Assembly (NCBI GenBank): GCA_003550325.1
Contig: QKWP01000410.1
Span: forward strand, 17,005-81,004
Length of the DNA: 64,000 bases
Direction: 5' to 3'
Origin: Gigaspora rosea
Lineage: Eukaryota; Glomeromycota; Glomeromycetes; Diversisporales; Gigasporaceae
Shown here in pieces: positions 11,164 to 21,318 of the stretch. A program made the translations under genes and the position numbers. A model generated the notes under the pieces. The model worked only from the letters and a program-made list of their open reading frames with translations, was not told the DNA's origin and did no database searches. How positions within the stretch are numbered: position 1 is the stretch's first letter; the number at the start of each line of letters is the position of its first letter.

Positions 11164-14100
11164 TCGAGGTAGGAACGTCCCAAATAAGGAAACCCTTGGT
11201 TGACTCAGGACCGACGATCATGCGTATTGGTTAGCCAATCAAAATTGCAAATTAATAATTATATACTATTAATAAAAAACAGGGACATTTCTTTAATAAA
11301 ATTATTGTGATGCAATTTCAGGATTTATGTAAATATTTTTAAATATTTTTAAGTATTTCATGTATAATTTATTATTTAATAATAAAATATTTAATAATTT
11401 ATTTATTAAAATACATTATATTTAAAAAAAAATATATTTAATAAAAAAAAAAAAATCTATATTATAATTCAAAAAAGTTTTTTTTCGCTTGTTCTAACAA
11501 ATTATCTATCGCTGCTATGTCATCTGTCACATCTTCAGCATCGGAATCATCTTCGTCTGCACTTTCAACATTCTCATCCATAAATTCCTTTTTGCCTAAA
11601 TCTTTCATCATACTTACTTTTATTGCTTCAACATTACTTTTGATCGCATCCCGTAAATAGCCTAAGCATATTAGACATTTAAAGTTACATCTTTGTAAGC
11701 AACGGCTATAATATCCGTGCCTACACGCGAGAACGTTGCTGTCGTTCGAGCAGTTAGTATAGTTAGTACAATCGCAGTACAGATAGTCACACAAAACATT
11801 AGTAAATGGTTTCCTAGAGGTAACGAAACCTCTCAGAAGATGGCGATCAGTTATTTCATAACCTAACGATGGCAGCTTATAGGAGTTAATACCATCATCA
11901 GACGAATTAATGGTCAAAGGATACAAATGACGCGCTTTATAGATCTTTGCAAAAGTCTCTAAAAGCAACAAAGCACACTTTCGGGACAGTATGTGCAATT
12001 ACTTCGGTTTGTACAGATATTTCATGGGATTCACAAAACATTGACGGAAGGTATTATCGTCTCGATTTTGAAATATAAAGCGCGCCTCCTTCTGCAATTG
12101 ATCTGCTTTAAAAAACTTGGCCATACGTCGTCGAATAATGCTATGGACAGTTTCTACAAAACAATCGCTTAGAGATGCGAGATGATTAGTAACAATATTC
12201 ATCATTGGATGATTAGTATCCATCCAAAAGAAAATGTCAGAAAAAAACATCAAAGGGGAACGCTTATAATTTCTTCGATCAAATCGAAGAAATAAATCGC
12301 ACCAGCAACGCATACAAGCTTCTTCGTATGCTAGCCAGTTTCCTTCTCGATGGTGAGCCGCGTAAACGTCGAGAACTAAAGGAATTAAGTTACCTAAAAG
12401 ATCGGTTAGATATAAAAATTCTAAATTTTTACACGTATGGCCAAATTTTGAATAAATAACATTAGATATATCAAACCACGCCACACGCATAAGATAAAGA
12501 ATTAAATCGATTCTCCAAGGGTGTGGTTTTTTACCCAAGTTTTTCTTTTTACCAAAAATTCCTTTGTAAATATCGTTAAATAAAAACGAATTTTTCTTAT
12601 AAACAAGTTCACGACCATTCAAGGACACGTGGAGAGGGCCCATAATAGGCACAAACGATGTAACGAATGAAGGAATGACTTCATTGTTGAGAAGAAGCCG
12701 ATGCACAATGGCCTTACGAATAAAAAATTGACCAGGCCAATCCGCAACAACAGGAATTATGTGGTCGGAAAGGTATCTTTGCATTAATTCTTGATTATGC
12801 ACAATTCGAAGTGCATTTGTATAGTTTTCCACATTTTTCAAATTGCCTTCGACGAAATCAAAAAGAATTGTATTCTGGATATGCCGATCGCCTTTTTTTT
12901 CCACTAACCTATCATTGTAACTGTGTAATGTTAGCCTCTCTATTACCTCATCGTCAGAGCACTTACCTGTATGCCCCAGTTTACACTCGTTATACGGAAT
13001 GCCAAGGTTTATGATGAACCATTCATCAAGATGTTTTATTATCAGCTCATCATCAATAATTTTGGGGTTGAGTGCTCCATTACGTGGTATTGCTGATACG
13101 GGACACGGATTTGCTATAATAGTTGCCATGTGTGCTGGACGAGATGTACTAGTAGAGTCTGACTGCTGTGGAACGTGGATATTGTGGTAATCATCAACAT
13201 TCAACACGAAAGCATTGTCTGGATATTTTAAAAGAGAATTTTTCACGTATTCCTCATGGGCGTCAGAAACTTTTTTCTTTTTTTGATCCACTGCTCTTGA
13301 CGTTGTAGTTACACCAAGTTTTGCCAATGTATCTAAGCCTTCGTTACTCGTACCTACAGAATCCAAATAAAATGCTATATCGAACTTAAAAGAATTAATT
13401 TTTGAATTGTTTAACGACGCAAGAAGATAACAAATGTGAACGATTAATTTCTTCATACGATCCATGGTTTTCTCACCGCGCTCAAGGGGCTTTGCTACTA
13501 AATAAAGTTGGTCAAGAAAATTGTTGAGATTCTTATCTGCTTGAAATACTTTCCTCAATTCATCGTATGAATATATGGGTCCTTCTTTCTTTACGTGCTC
13601 CTTCTCATAGAATGTTCTCGCCATGGTCTCAACAACCTCAATGAGATAAATCGTATCTACATCCTCTACATCTTTCATTAAAGTTTCTACATGATATAGA
13701 ACTTCTTCTCTAGCTTCTACTTCGTTCCCAACTACATCTTCTGCTTCTTCAACAGAGACTTTTACTCGTTTAGTATTTTTTTTAAGCTTTTGTAGCGGAT
13801 TTTCAACTAAACTCATATAACACAAATTGCATAAAATAATACCCTCTTCCCACGTTACCTTTGTTAAGCCGTTTCTTTCAGCCTGGCTCCATTTTTCGTT
13901 CTTTAATGGACGGAATCTACTAGATTCAGTGGCTTTGCATTCTTTACATTTAATAATTTCAGACATGATTTTGTTTAGCAGATTAAATATGATAGCTGTT
14001 GGATTAAGTTGGATTAAGCGAATATGTTATATGTTTAAGCGAAGGTTACAAGTTTACTTAGTGCACTTGCCCCCTTTACTTGTGAGTTAAGCCACCCGAG

Positions 14101-14195
14101 CTTCCGAAAAAAGTATTGTAAAACGTATAAAAAAAATCTTTGATTAATTGTGTAATAATCTACAGATCGGGGCACTCGGGACGTTCCTACCTCGA
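11164..14195 (-). mobile_element. 3.03-kb DNA transposon with 18-bp TIRs and perfect 9-bp TSD
   Basis: Both ends are the same 18 bases in inverted orientation: TCGAGGTAGGAACGTCCC at 11164-11181 and its exact complement at 14178-14195. Identity stops right after base 18. The element is bracketed by AACAACAAC at 11155-11163 and again at 14196-14204, a perfect 9-bp target duplication. Its only substantial gene is on the minus strand (11462-13966). A 9-bp duplication is usual for Mutator-like elements and differs from hAT (8 bp) and Tc1/mariner (TA), but I cannot assign the transposase to either by eye. Confidence 0.85.
11462..13966 (-). pseudogene. Large transposase-like protein with terminal zinc motifs, one in-frame stop
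   Basis: One frame runs from ATG at 13966 through 655 codons, a single TAA (12001-11999), then 178 more codons in the same frame. Without that stop it would be about 834 aa. The N-terminus has a C7-x2-C10 … C46-x2-C49 zinc motif. The core carries VPIMGPLHVSLNGRE, KKPHPWRIDLILYLMRVAWFD and DCFVETVHSIIRRR, blocks I associate with a large multicopy family of Glomeromycotina. Acidic candidates for a DDE-type centre are D in VVADWPGQ, D in FFSDIFFWMD and E in CFVETVHS. The C-terminus holds a RING-like cluster (LACRHGYYSRCLQ, FKCLICLGYL) and an acidic tail. Being the sole gene between perfect TIRs makes it the probable transposase. The stop may be a mutation or a sequencing error. Confidence 0.72.
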
Positions 14196-14206
14196 AACAA
14201 CAACAC

Positions 14207-14790
14207 CAGGGCGTAGGATCGATTTTCCGAAAACGTGATCTTCTGACATCAATTAGCCAATTAAAAATCAGGATCATGTATGAAATTGACAGGGCCTAGG
14301 ATCGATTTTCCGAACACGTGATCTTACGGCATCAATTGTCTTTGAGAAAAAAATTGATTTATGTTAGGGTTTGGGTTCATGTTGGTGGTTAGAAGGAGCA
14401 TTATATAGCAAAATTGTGCGAGAAACTTTTTTGTTAGGTCAGAAAGACGATTTGCTAGTACAAATCTTGCGATAAATTTCTTTACGTTACACCTGATCCT
14501 GATTTTTAATTGGCTAATTGACGTCGGAAGGTGTTGTTATCAGGTGTAACGTAAAGAAATTCAAAACAAACGTTTGTTTTGCAAAAATCGTATTTATCGC
14601 AAAATTTATACTAGCAAATCGTCTTTCTGGCCTAACAAAAAAGTTTCCTCGCACAATTTTGCTATATAATGCTTCTTCCAACCACCAACATGAACCCAAA
14701 CCCTAACATAAATCAATTTTTTTCTCAAAGACAATTGATGCCAGAAGATCACGTGTTCGGAAAATCGATCCTAGGCCCTGTCAATTTCCA
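14207..14790. mobile_element. hAT-like foldback with CAGGG termini
   Basis: A long inverted repeat runs from about 14281 to 14787. The left arm starts GAAATTGACAGGGCCTAGG and the right arm ends with its complement. The arms remain complementary through the GTTAGGGTTTGGGTT words to ATCAGGTGTAACGTAAAG around a spacer at about 14495-14537. A second partial left end (CAGGGCGTAGGATCGATTTT) lies at 14207. CAGGG termini suggest hAT origin, but no direct duplication is found because the flanks are themselves palindromic. The small ORFs on both strands here mirror each other and are not genes. Confidence 0.6.
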
Positions 14791-15154
14791 TAAAACAATA
14801 AAGAACGCTAAATATTTCGCATAATCTTAAATTTATTTCGCATTCATCACATAATTGACCTCGGTCAAATCGCATAATTGTCCGAAGCATAGCGAGGACT
14901 CATCTGTTTGAGCACATTTGAATACACGTCTATGCAATGTTAGTCGGAAAAAACCAATCAAAATCGAGAATTATAGGTTCCCGTGATGATCAGCAATCAG
15001 TGTAACGCACTCTAGGTTATACATAAGAATTTCATTTTTTTGCTTCGGACTTATATCAGATTCTGATTTCCTAGTTTACCTCATCGTATCGCATAATCCT
15101 GGACAACCTAACAACGCGTAGTACCTGATCACGTGATTAACGAATCACGAACTA

Positions 15155-16254
15155 GAGTGTCCAGGACAGGGACCCAGAAAAATCCCATTTTGATTTGCAA
15201 AAAGTTCATTCCGATTTGGTTAAAAAATCCGTTTTATTCCGATATAAAATTTTCGGTTATTATTACTATTATTATACACAATAGTAAGTGCCCGAAGTGA
15301 TTCCTCACTTAAATTTTGTCTGTTATCATCTAGAATTTGCGTTTTCTTTAAATTTTTTGATTCGCTGTATTTATATGCCAATTAACTGAATGATTACAAA
15401 ATCGGCATATTAAAACATTATTATCACAAAAAAAGTTTTCTGAAAATTCTTGTGCACGATTATATGCTGAAATACGTTTTGGTGGTATTTTAAATAAATA
15501 CTGTATTGGTTATAAAAGTTTTTAAAATTTAATATTTAAATGCATTGCTTTTATAACCAATACCAGATAATATAACGAAGATATTTATCCAAATTAAGTA
15601 TATAATTCATTTTTTTTCACACGCAAAATTATTCTAAACCATTATTTTTATGTTCTTTATTGAAGTGTTTAAGAATTAAAATGGATAAGTATTACGTTTT
15701 ATTATAGTTAATATGATAGTTCATCTAATTTTACAACCGGAAAGCAATATCACATGACTTTTATCCAATCAAACTTGATATAAATCATGTGATCATGCTT
15801 AACTCAAAAAATTCCGTTTTATACCTTTTTGCGCCAAAAATTCCGATATATTCATATATATTTATATATGAACTTTTCCGGGTCCCTGGTCCAGGATTAT
15901 GCGATGCTATGCTATGCGCATAATTGACCATTTTTTCGCATCGCATATGCTTCGCATAATTAAGCAAAAAAGCATTCAGGGCACGTGCCTCAAATATGCT
16001 TGGTAGATACGAATTTTTGAGATATGACGGGAAAGAATTCCGTAAAGTTCCGATGTAGAAAATGAACGAACTGAAAATACGAATAATTCTGAGAATATTA
16101 TATTGGTATATGTAGCATAACACTATAAAGATCGCATAACAGATAATCTATTTAAATATTTCGCATAATCTTAGCATTCATCGCATAATTGACCTCGGTC
16201 AAATCGCATAATTTACCTCATCGCATCGCATAATCCTGGTAATCCTGGACACCC
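15155..16254. mobile_element. TA-flanked inverted-repeat element, copy 2, split by a hAT insertion
   Basis: Left end GAGTGTCCAGGATTATGCG (interrupted) follows TA at 15153-15154. The right end GCATAATCCTGGACACCC precedes TA at 16255-16256. Removing the insertion at 15167-15888 and one 8-bp duplication leaves an element of about 370 bp that aligns with both halves of copy 1. Internal words (CGCATAATTGACC, TTTCGCATAATCTTA) are repeated and partly palindromic. No coding capacity. Confidence 0.75.
15167..15888. mobile_element. hAT-like non-autonomous element, 722 bp, TSD GTCCAGGA
   Basis: Ends are CAGGGACCCAGAAAA at 15167 and TTTTCCGGGTCCCTG ending at 15888, inverted with one mismatch. The 8-bp sequence GTCCAGGA stands immediately left (15159-15166) and right (15889-15896). 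CAGGG termini with an 8-bp duplication are the hAT signature. It lies inside copy 2 of the TA-flanked element, so it is younger. No transposase is encoded. Confidence 0.85.
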
Positions 16255-16745
16255 TATCACGAACAAAAGCGGAGTTACAGGTCACAACGTGACACAAAGC
16301 AAGACCAACCAATCGGGCAGGCGCCATGAGGTCACGTGTCACATACACAAGCCACCGAAATTAAGCCATAAATACCAAGACCCCAAAACCATCAAACTCT
16401 GTCCTGAAATTTTCGAAGAGTTTTTGCCCCACCCTAACCCTCCACAAATCAGTAATATTAATAGAACAAACACCTGATTCTGCTATCTTCAACAGCCGGC
16501 CTGCTGCGGCAGGCGGGAAACCACCGGCTGAATAATATAACTACCCGGCCTGTTACTGCGATTCCCAGCGCAATTAATAGTTATACTACAGTTGGTACTT
16601 CTACATCTGGCAAACCTGCAACGAACATGTCATCACATAATATTTCAGAAACATTAGCACACGATGCTAGTACAGCTGTAAAGGATCTTAATGTTTCTAA
16701 TTCTACATCAGGCAATCATGCAACGATCACATTGTCACATCCTAC

Positions 16746-18301
16746 TAGAGTTAATACCTCTATCCGGATATAAAAACACTATGTCACGTTTAGTGATTGG
16801 ACCCGTTTAAAAAAACATGACCCGGGTCACCCGGCGGGTTGACCCGCGGGTCACCCGGGTGATCGACGGGTCACCCGGGTCTACGGGTGACCCGTTCAAC
16901 CCGGGTCAAAATCATACCCGGGTGAGCACTAGGTAATAGAAAAAATTCTGCTACGAGTCACCCGCGGGTGAACACTGGGTAATAAAAAAAATTCTGCTAC
17001 GGGTCACCTGCGGGTAATGATGCTGCCCGAAACTATTTTGAAAAATTATGCCGAAATTCCGAAACTATACCAAAATTCCGAAACTAAGTTTATATTTTTA
17101 TTTAAATTTATTTAATTTTTATACATTCGCTCTAATCTAACTATCAACTACTAATCGCTCCATTCTTGGTACTAATGTAATACTCTTTGCTCTTCATAAC
17201 AAACCCGTCAACAACTATAATGTGACTAACCAGTTCCCGAATCTCTTCTATTTAACCTTACAAAAACTAGAAAAAAAGTAATTAGTAAAATAACAAAGAA
17301 AGCACGAAAAAAGAATAAGCACTTATCTTAGTGCCAGTTCTAGCACTTTCGTGTCGAGATCTCTGAAGCTTTATGCCGTTTCACCCTTTCTGGGTCGAGA
17401 TCTCTGAATCTTTATGCCATTTCCTCTTGCCGGCAGTACACAAAGTCCATAAGAGAAAGAAGTAATTAGCAAAAAAGAACGAAAAATAAAAAGAAATACA
17501 AAAATTAGTTTTAGCACTTCCGGGTTGAGATCTCTGAGTCGAGATCTCTAAATCTTCACGCCATTCCACCCTTCCTAGTAGTACACATAACCTATAGAAG
17601 AAAGGAGTATTTAGCAAAAAAAAACGAAAAATAAAAAAGAAGAAAGCAAAAAAAAAAAAAAAACTAATACTTATCTTAGTCAGTTCTAACACTTCCAGGT
17701 CGAGATCTCTGAATATTATGCCATTTTACTCTTGCCGGCAGTATACAAAACCTATAGAAGAAAGAAATAGTTAGTAAAAAAAAAAACAAAAAATAAAAAA
17801 GAAAAACATAAAAACTAATACTAATCTTAGTATAGATTTAAAAATTTAAATAAAAGATCAAAAAGATCTTAAAAAAATGTAAAAAAAAAATGTAACGTTA
17901 TAAAAAAAATTTGAATAAATAAAATAAAAAAATTTAATAAAATAAAAAAAAAATAAAAAAATTTAAATAAAAGAAAAAGAAAAAAAAAATATGTAAAAGA
18001 TCTTAAAAAGATCAAATATTATCTATTTATTACAGATCAACTTCGTATCGAAGTTCGCTGTAAACCCATACGGGTCACTGACCCGCGGGTTGAACCACGG
18101 GTGACCCGCGGGTTGACCCACGGGTGACCCGCGGGTCACCCGCGGGTTGACCACCCGGGTGGGCCATAACTCAACCCGGGTCACCCGCCCACCCGCGGGT
18201 GACCCGGGTGATACTTACCCGGGTCAGAACACTAGTCACGTTATATCACATGACATAGTATATATCTGGATATATAAATCCGGATAGAAGTGTTAACTCT
18301 A
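16746..18301. mobile_element. hAT-like non-autonomous element, 1556 bp, TSD CATCCTAC
   Basis: The left end TAGAGTTAATACCTCTATCC (16746) and the right end read inward as TAGAGTTAACACTTCTATCC match over about 25 bases with few differences. CATCCTAC stands at 16738-16745 and 18302-18309, a perfect 8-bp duplication. Both subterminal zones (about 16800-16990 and 18060-18235) are packed with ACCCGGGT/ACCCGCGGGT palindromes, as expected for subterminal transposase-binding repeats. No transposase gene inside. Confidence 0.85.
17340..17720. repeat. Irregular tandem repeat with GTCGAGATCTCTGAATC units
   Basis: The word CGAGATCTCTGAA or a close variant recurs near 17357, 17396, 17527, 17542 and 17701. 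It is followed each time by TTATGCC, and in most copies by a GCAGTACACAAA-like stretch and A-rich AGCAAAAAAGAACGAAAAATAAA. The larger spacing is about 150-160 bp. It lies in the middle of the hAT-like element and is not coding; the ORF on the minus strand is low-complexity Phe/Ser. Confidence 0.55.
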
Positions 18302-18688
18302 CATCCTACAGCAACCATAAAGAGAACTTCAACTGAAGATATTTGTATGGCAATGTCAAATATCCAAACATCTAGTGAAGATATTTCTTTAAATTTCGCA
18401 CTCGAACTTGTAAATTTCCTCCGTTCTGCCTACTTCAGGATGAAGATGTTGATCCCATGTGGATTAGTGGAATACGAAGAATTCCAAAACAGAAAAGTTG
18501 AATGTCAAAATCAAAAAATTCTAGAGTTAGAAAATAATGTAAAATCACTTACGAATCAACATGTGAAATTAGAGAGTAATATAAATTTATTTACACAGCG
18601 ATATGATCAAGTTTTAGAAGAAATTTCGAAGTTGAAAGAACGTATGCACTATGAAAATGAGGTGCTTCAAGCAGAAAAAAACTCTTAA

Positions 18689-19256
18689 ATTATAATATTA
18701 GCACACTGGAAAAAAAAATTGGAGGTTGAGAAATGATATACTATTTATAATAGATTTTATTCGCACAGAAATATTAATAGTATAGGTTTCTTTTAAGCTT
18801 AAAATTTACACTTTGCATTATATAAGACAATGCTATTCTAATCGAAATGTTGTATTCAATAAATGTGACAAAATTATTTTTCTTGGCTGCTTAACTTATT
18901 TCTTACCCATCCTATTCAAGTTATTTGAAACTTGAAAAAGAGATGCTTTTTGTTAATTTACTTTTACGTACTGTACACTAGTAGAAAGTTGGCAAATCGG
19001 TTACAAATCAGGTTGTCTAATTTAAAGCCAATGGTTACCCGGTTTATCTTTCCTTCAAATTTATATCCTCACCTCAAAACATATAATAATCTCATAACAA
19101 AACTCATGAGCCGATCTCAAAACCCATGAGATTATGTATTTGAATCGAACAAATTCATAAAAACATATTTATTATATTTATAAATTACAATATAAAGCAT
19201 AAATAAAATAAAAAAAAAAAACTTTTTTCAAATTTTTAGATATTTTACTCACGATA
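18689..19256. other. Intergenic, no gene seen
   Basis: AT-rich sequence between the coiled-coil gene and the C2H2 relic. A 65-codon frame at 18932-19129 has no coding character that I trust. Confidence 0.4.
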
Positions 19257-19940
19257 ATGCAAAGTAATACTATAATAACACCTCCAGATACGCCTTTACT
19301 TACGAATACAAATAAATACGAGTGTAATATATGTCAAAAAACATTTAAAAATAGATCGGGATTAACACACCACAATACTATTATCCGTAAATATAGTATT
19401 CAAGAGGAGTTACCAACCGTACCACCAAATCTTTCGTAATTATTTAAAAATGATTTAGTGTATTTTATTCATCGTCAATTATCTAATGGTCTCACAAATT
19501 CTGGGAAAAAACTGTGTTCGTTGCATGTAGTAAAAATCACTTTACACAATCTTTGGAAACTATATTCATTTTTATTCAAAAAAAAATTGATATTTGTAAA
19601 TGTTTGTTTCGTGGAGGTAAACACAGGTTAAATCAAATATTCGGAAGATTAGATTGGGGAATAAAATATTATGATCAGAATCAAATAACATATATAGTCT
19701 TTGATAATGATTAGTCGTTAGAATCTTGTCAAAACTCTGAAATTAATCCTTTGGCAGTTGCTACGGCCAAAAGATCTAAAAAAAAAAAAATTTAAATATG
19801 GTGAAGTAGTAGTAGAGTGGAAACGAAGATATGATAAAGATGCTAGTGGTAATATTTGTAGTGCGGGTTTTGTTTATTTTCATTTTTATACGAAACAAGT
19901 AATAAATAGAAATTTAATATTTAGATTACAATTTATATAA
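19257..19940 (+). pseudogene. Decayed C2H2 zinc-finger family protein
   Basis: The intact start reads MQSNTIITPPDTPLL followed by one C2H2 finger (YECNICQKTFKNRSGLTHHN: C-x2-C-x12-H, second His displaced). TAA at 19437 breaks the frame. The sequence then continues as family-like peptides in shifting frames: a following stretch resembling NDLVYFIHRQLSNGL, then CLFRGGKHRLNQIFGRLDWG with YYDQNQITYIVF (19514-19714), a stop, and a basic block KKKKFKYGEVVVEWKRRYDKD (19758-19940). The order matches a multicopy family I associate with Glomeromycotina genomes. At least one nonsense codon, one frameshift and one further stop make it non-functional. Confidence 0.65.
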
Positions 19941-20075
19941 CGATAACAAACAAGAGTTGTGGATAATACTTTATATTTTGTTGTTTATTACTGTTACAAT
20001 TACGCTATAAATTATTAGACATGTTGGCAATTATAAATTTTAAAAGAACGTAATCAGGTACGTTATACCAAGATA

Positions 20076-20331
20076 TGGGGGGGGACGTCAATAGAAACCA
20101 GGCAAATCATTTTTAGTAATTTTTTTTTAAACTTTAGATTAAAATATCTTAACTATTAAACCAATCTTGATAAAAAATTTTTTTATTTTAATTCTATAAC
20201 TACCGGTACATAGAATTAAAATAAAAAAATTTTTATCAAGATTGGTTTAATAGTTGCTAAGATAGTTTAATCTAAAGTTTAAAAAAAATTTACTTAGAAA
20301 CAATTTGCCTGGTTTCTATTGACGCCCCCCA
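20076..20331. mobile_element. TA-flanked foldback MITE, 256 bp
   Basis: Nearly perfect palindrome. The left end TGGGGGGGACGTCAATAGAAA and right end read inward as TGGGGGGCGTCAATAGAAA are flanked by TA (20074-20075 and 20332-20333). The arms stay complementary for about 120 bases each to a short loop near 20200 (TAACTACCGGTACATAG). No coding capacity. Suggests a Tc1/mariner-type MITE. Confidence 0.75.
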
Positions 20332-21098
20332 TATTAATGGCCTATTCAATCGTTAAATATTAGATATATTAATAAGTGTAATTTTATCTAGACTATCTGA
20401 TGATCTATTGATCCATTCAGATGGATAAAACGGATTAATTTCAAGTAAATTCTCGGGAATATCTATATGTTAAAGGTATTAGTCTAAACTTTAAATTAAA
20501 AAGATATTTTATAATAGCATTCTAATTATTTATAGTCGCTGATTTGGAATAGGCATTGCATTAGCGAAAAGAAATTGTTAGTAAAGACACCTCTATTCTA
20601 GAATCACTTGCAGATTTAATAAATCTTTATGATTGAACCAAATAATGCACGGGTATTAGGAGATCTCATGTTAGGCAGATATAAAAAACTCGTTTTTTTT
20701 TTATAAATTATTAATTATTGAACCAAATAATGCGCGGGATTAAGAAATCGTGGTACAATTCATTGTGTTAGACAGGTATGAAGAATCATGTGCAAATTCG
20801 AATAAATATTTAGAAATTAACTTAACTTCTTGAATCTTTAATGATTAGCTTAGATCGGATAGAAAAGCATCAGCAAAGGCGCCTTCAGAAACATTGTCCT
20901 ATGGTTCCTGAGACGGATATTATAATGAACTGTATATGGAATTGGAGTTAGAAATGATGGGAATAAGCCATTCAATTATTACTAAGAATCTGCTTAGATA
21001 AGTAACGGTGATGGAATAAAAAATCTTATAGATCGTTATTAATGGTATGTTTTCTCAGTTCTTATTTGTCAAAATGGAATTGGAGCTGAAAAAAGGCT

Positions 21099-21318
21099 TA
21101 ATTCGTGATTCGCCTATAGATAATAGAAATCATATATATAATATATAGTAAAAAGTGGGGATAAGTAAAGATAAGTTTTTNCCAATATAGACGATCTACC
21201 AAAAAAATTTAGTCACATGACATTGTAGAAAAATATTAATTCGTGATTCGCCTATAGATAATAGAAATCATATATATAATATATAGTAAAAAGTGGGGAT
21301 AAGTAAAGATAAGTTTTT
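21099..21318. repeat. Direct duplication beside an N (21181)
   Basis: About 80 bases from AATTCGTGATTCGCCTATAG to GATAAGTTTTT occur at about 21100-21180, ending at the single N, and again at about 21237-21318. The 56 bases between the N and the second copy are unique. The first copy therefore looks like a contig end placed beside the contig that contains the full element. Confidence 0.6.

Larger units (their letters stand above)
10942..15108. mobile_element. TA-flanked inverted-repeat element, copy 1, split by nested insertions
   Basis: The left end GGGTGTCCAGGATTATGC follows TA (10940-10941). The right end, reverse complement of GGTTGTCCAGGATTATGCG, precedes TA (15109-15110). The left part (10942-11163) and right part (about 14800-15108) align with the two halves of a second copy at 15155-16254, sharing words such as GCATTCAGGGCACGT and GACCTCGGTCAAATCGCATA. 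TA at both sides suggests a Tc1/mariner-type non-autonomous element. Everything between the halves is later insertion. Confidence 0.72.
16465..18688 (+). pseudogene. Ser/Thr-rich coiled-coil protein gene interrupted by a hAT-like element
   Basis: The upstream frame is open from 16465 (after AG at 16463-16464, a possible splice acceptor) to 16745, with Ser/Thr/Asn-rich sequence (TTVGTSTSGKPATNMSSHN). The downstream frame runs 18310-18688. Removing 16746-18301 and one TSD copy joins the two in phase as …ITLSHP|TATIKRTSTED… with no stop. The C-terminal 80 residues form a coiled coil (KILELENNVKSLTNQ, YDQVLEEISKLKERM). The true start is not visible; upstream lie a TATA-like CATAAATACC and other elements. 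Unless the element is spliced out, the gene is inactive. I do not recognise the family. Confidence 0.65.

Noticed and set aside
10959..11221. Two overlapping minus-strand frames
   Set aside because: They fall in the left half of the TA-flanked element and the end of the 3-kb transposon, non-coding in the sibling copy.
12811..13190. Plus-strand frames opposite the transposase-like gene
   Set aside because: Shadows of the long minus-strand coding frame.
14514..14706. Mirror-image ORFs on both strands
   Set aside because: They lie in one arm of a foldback and have no independent support.
16289..16477. 62-codon frame upstream of the interrupted coiled-coil gene
   Set aside because: Proline-rich and ends before the open coding frame; a TATA-like stretch lies within it, so a leader or promoter region is as likely.
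17381..17692. 103-codon minus frame rich in Phe
   Set aside because: Low-complexity translation of A-rich tandem repeats inside a hAT-like element.
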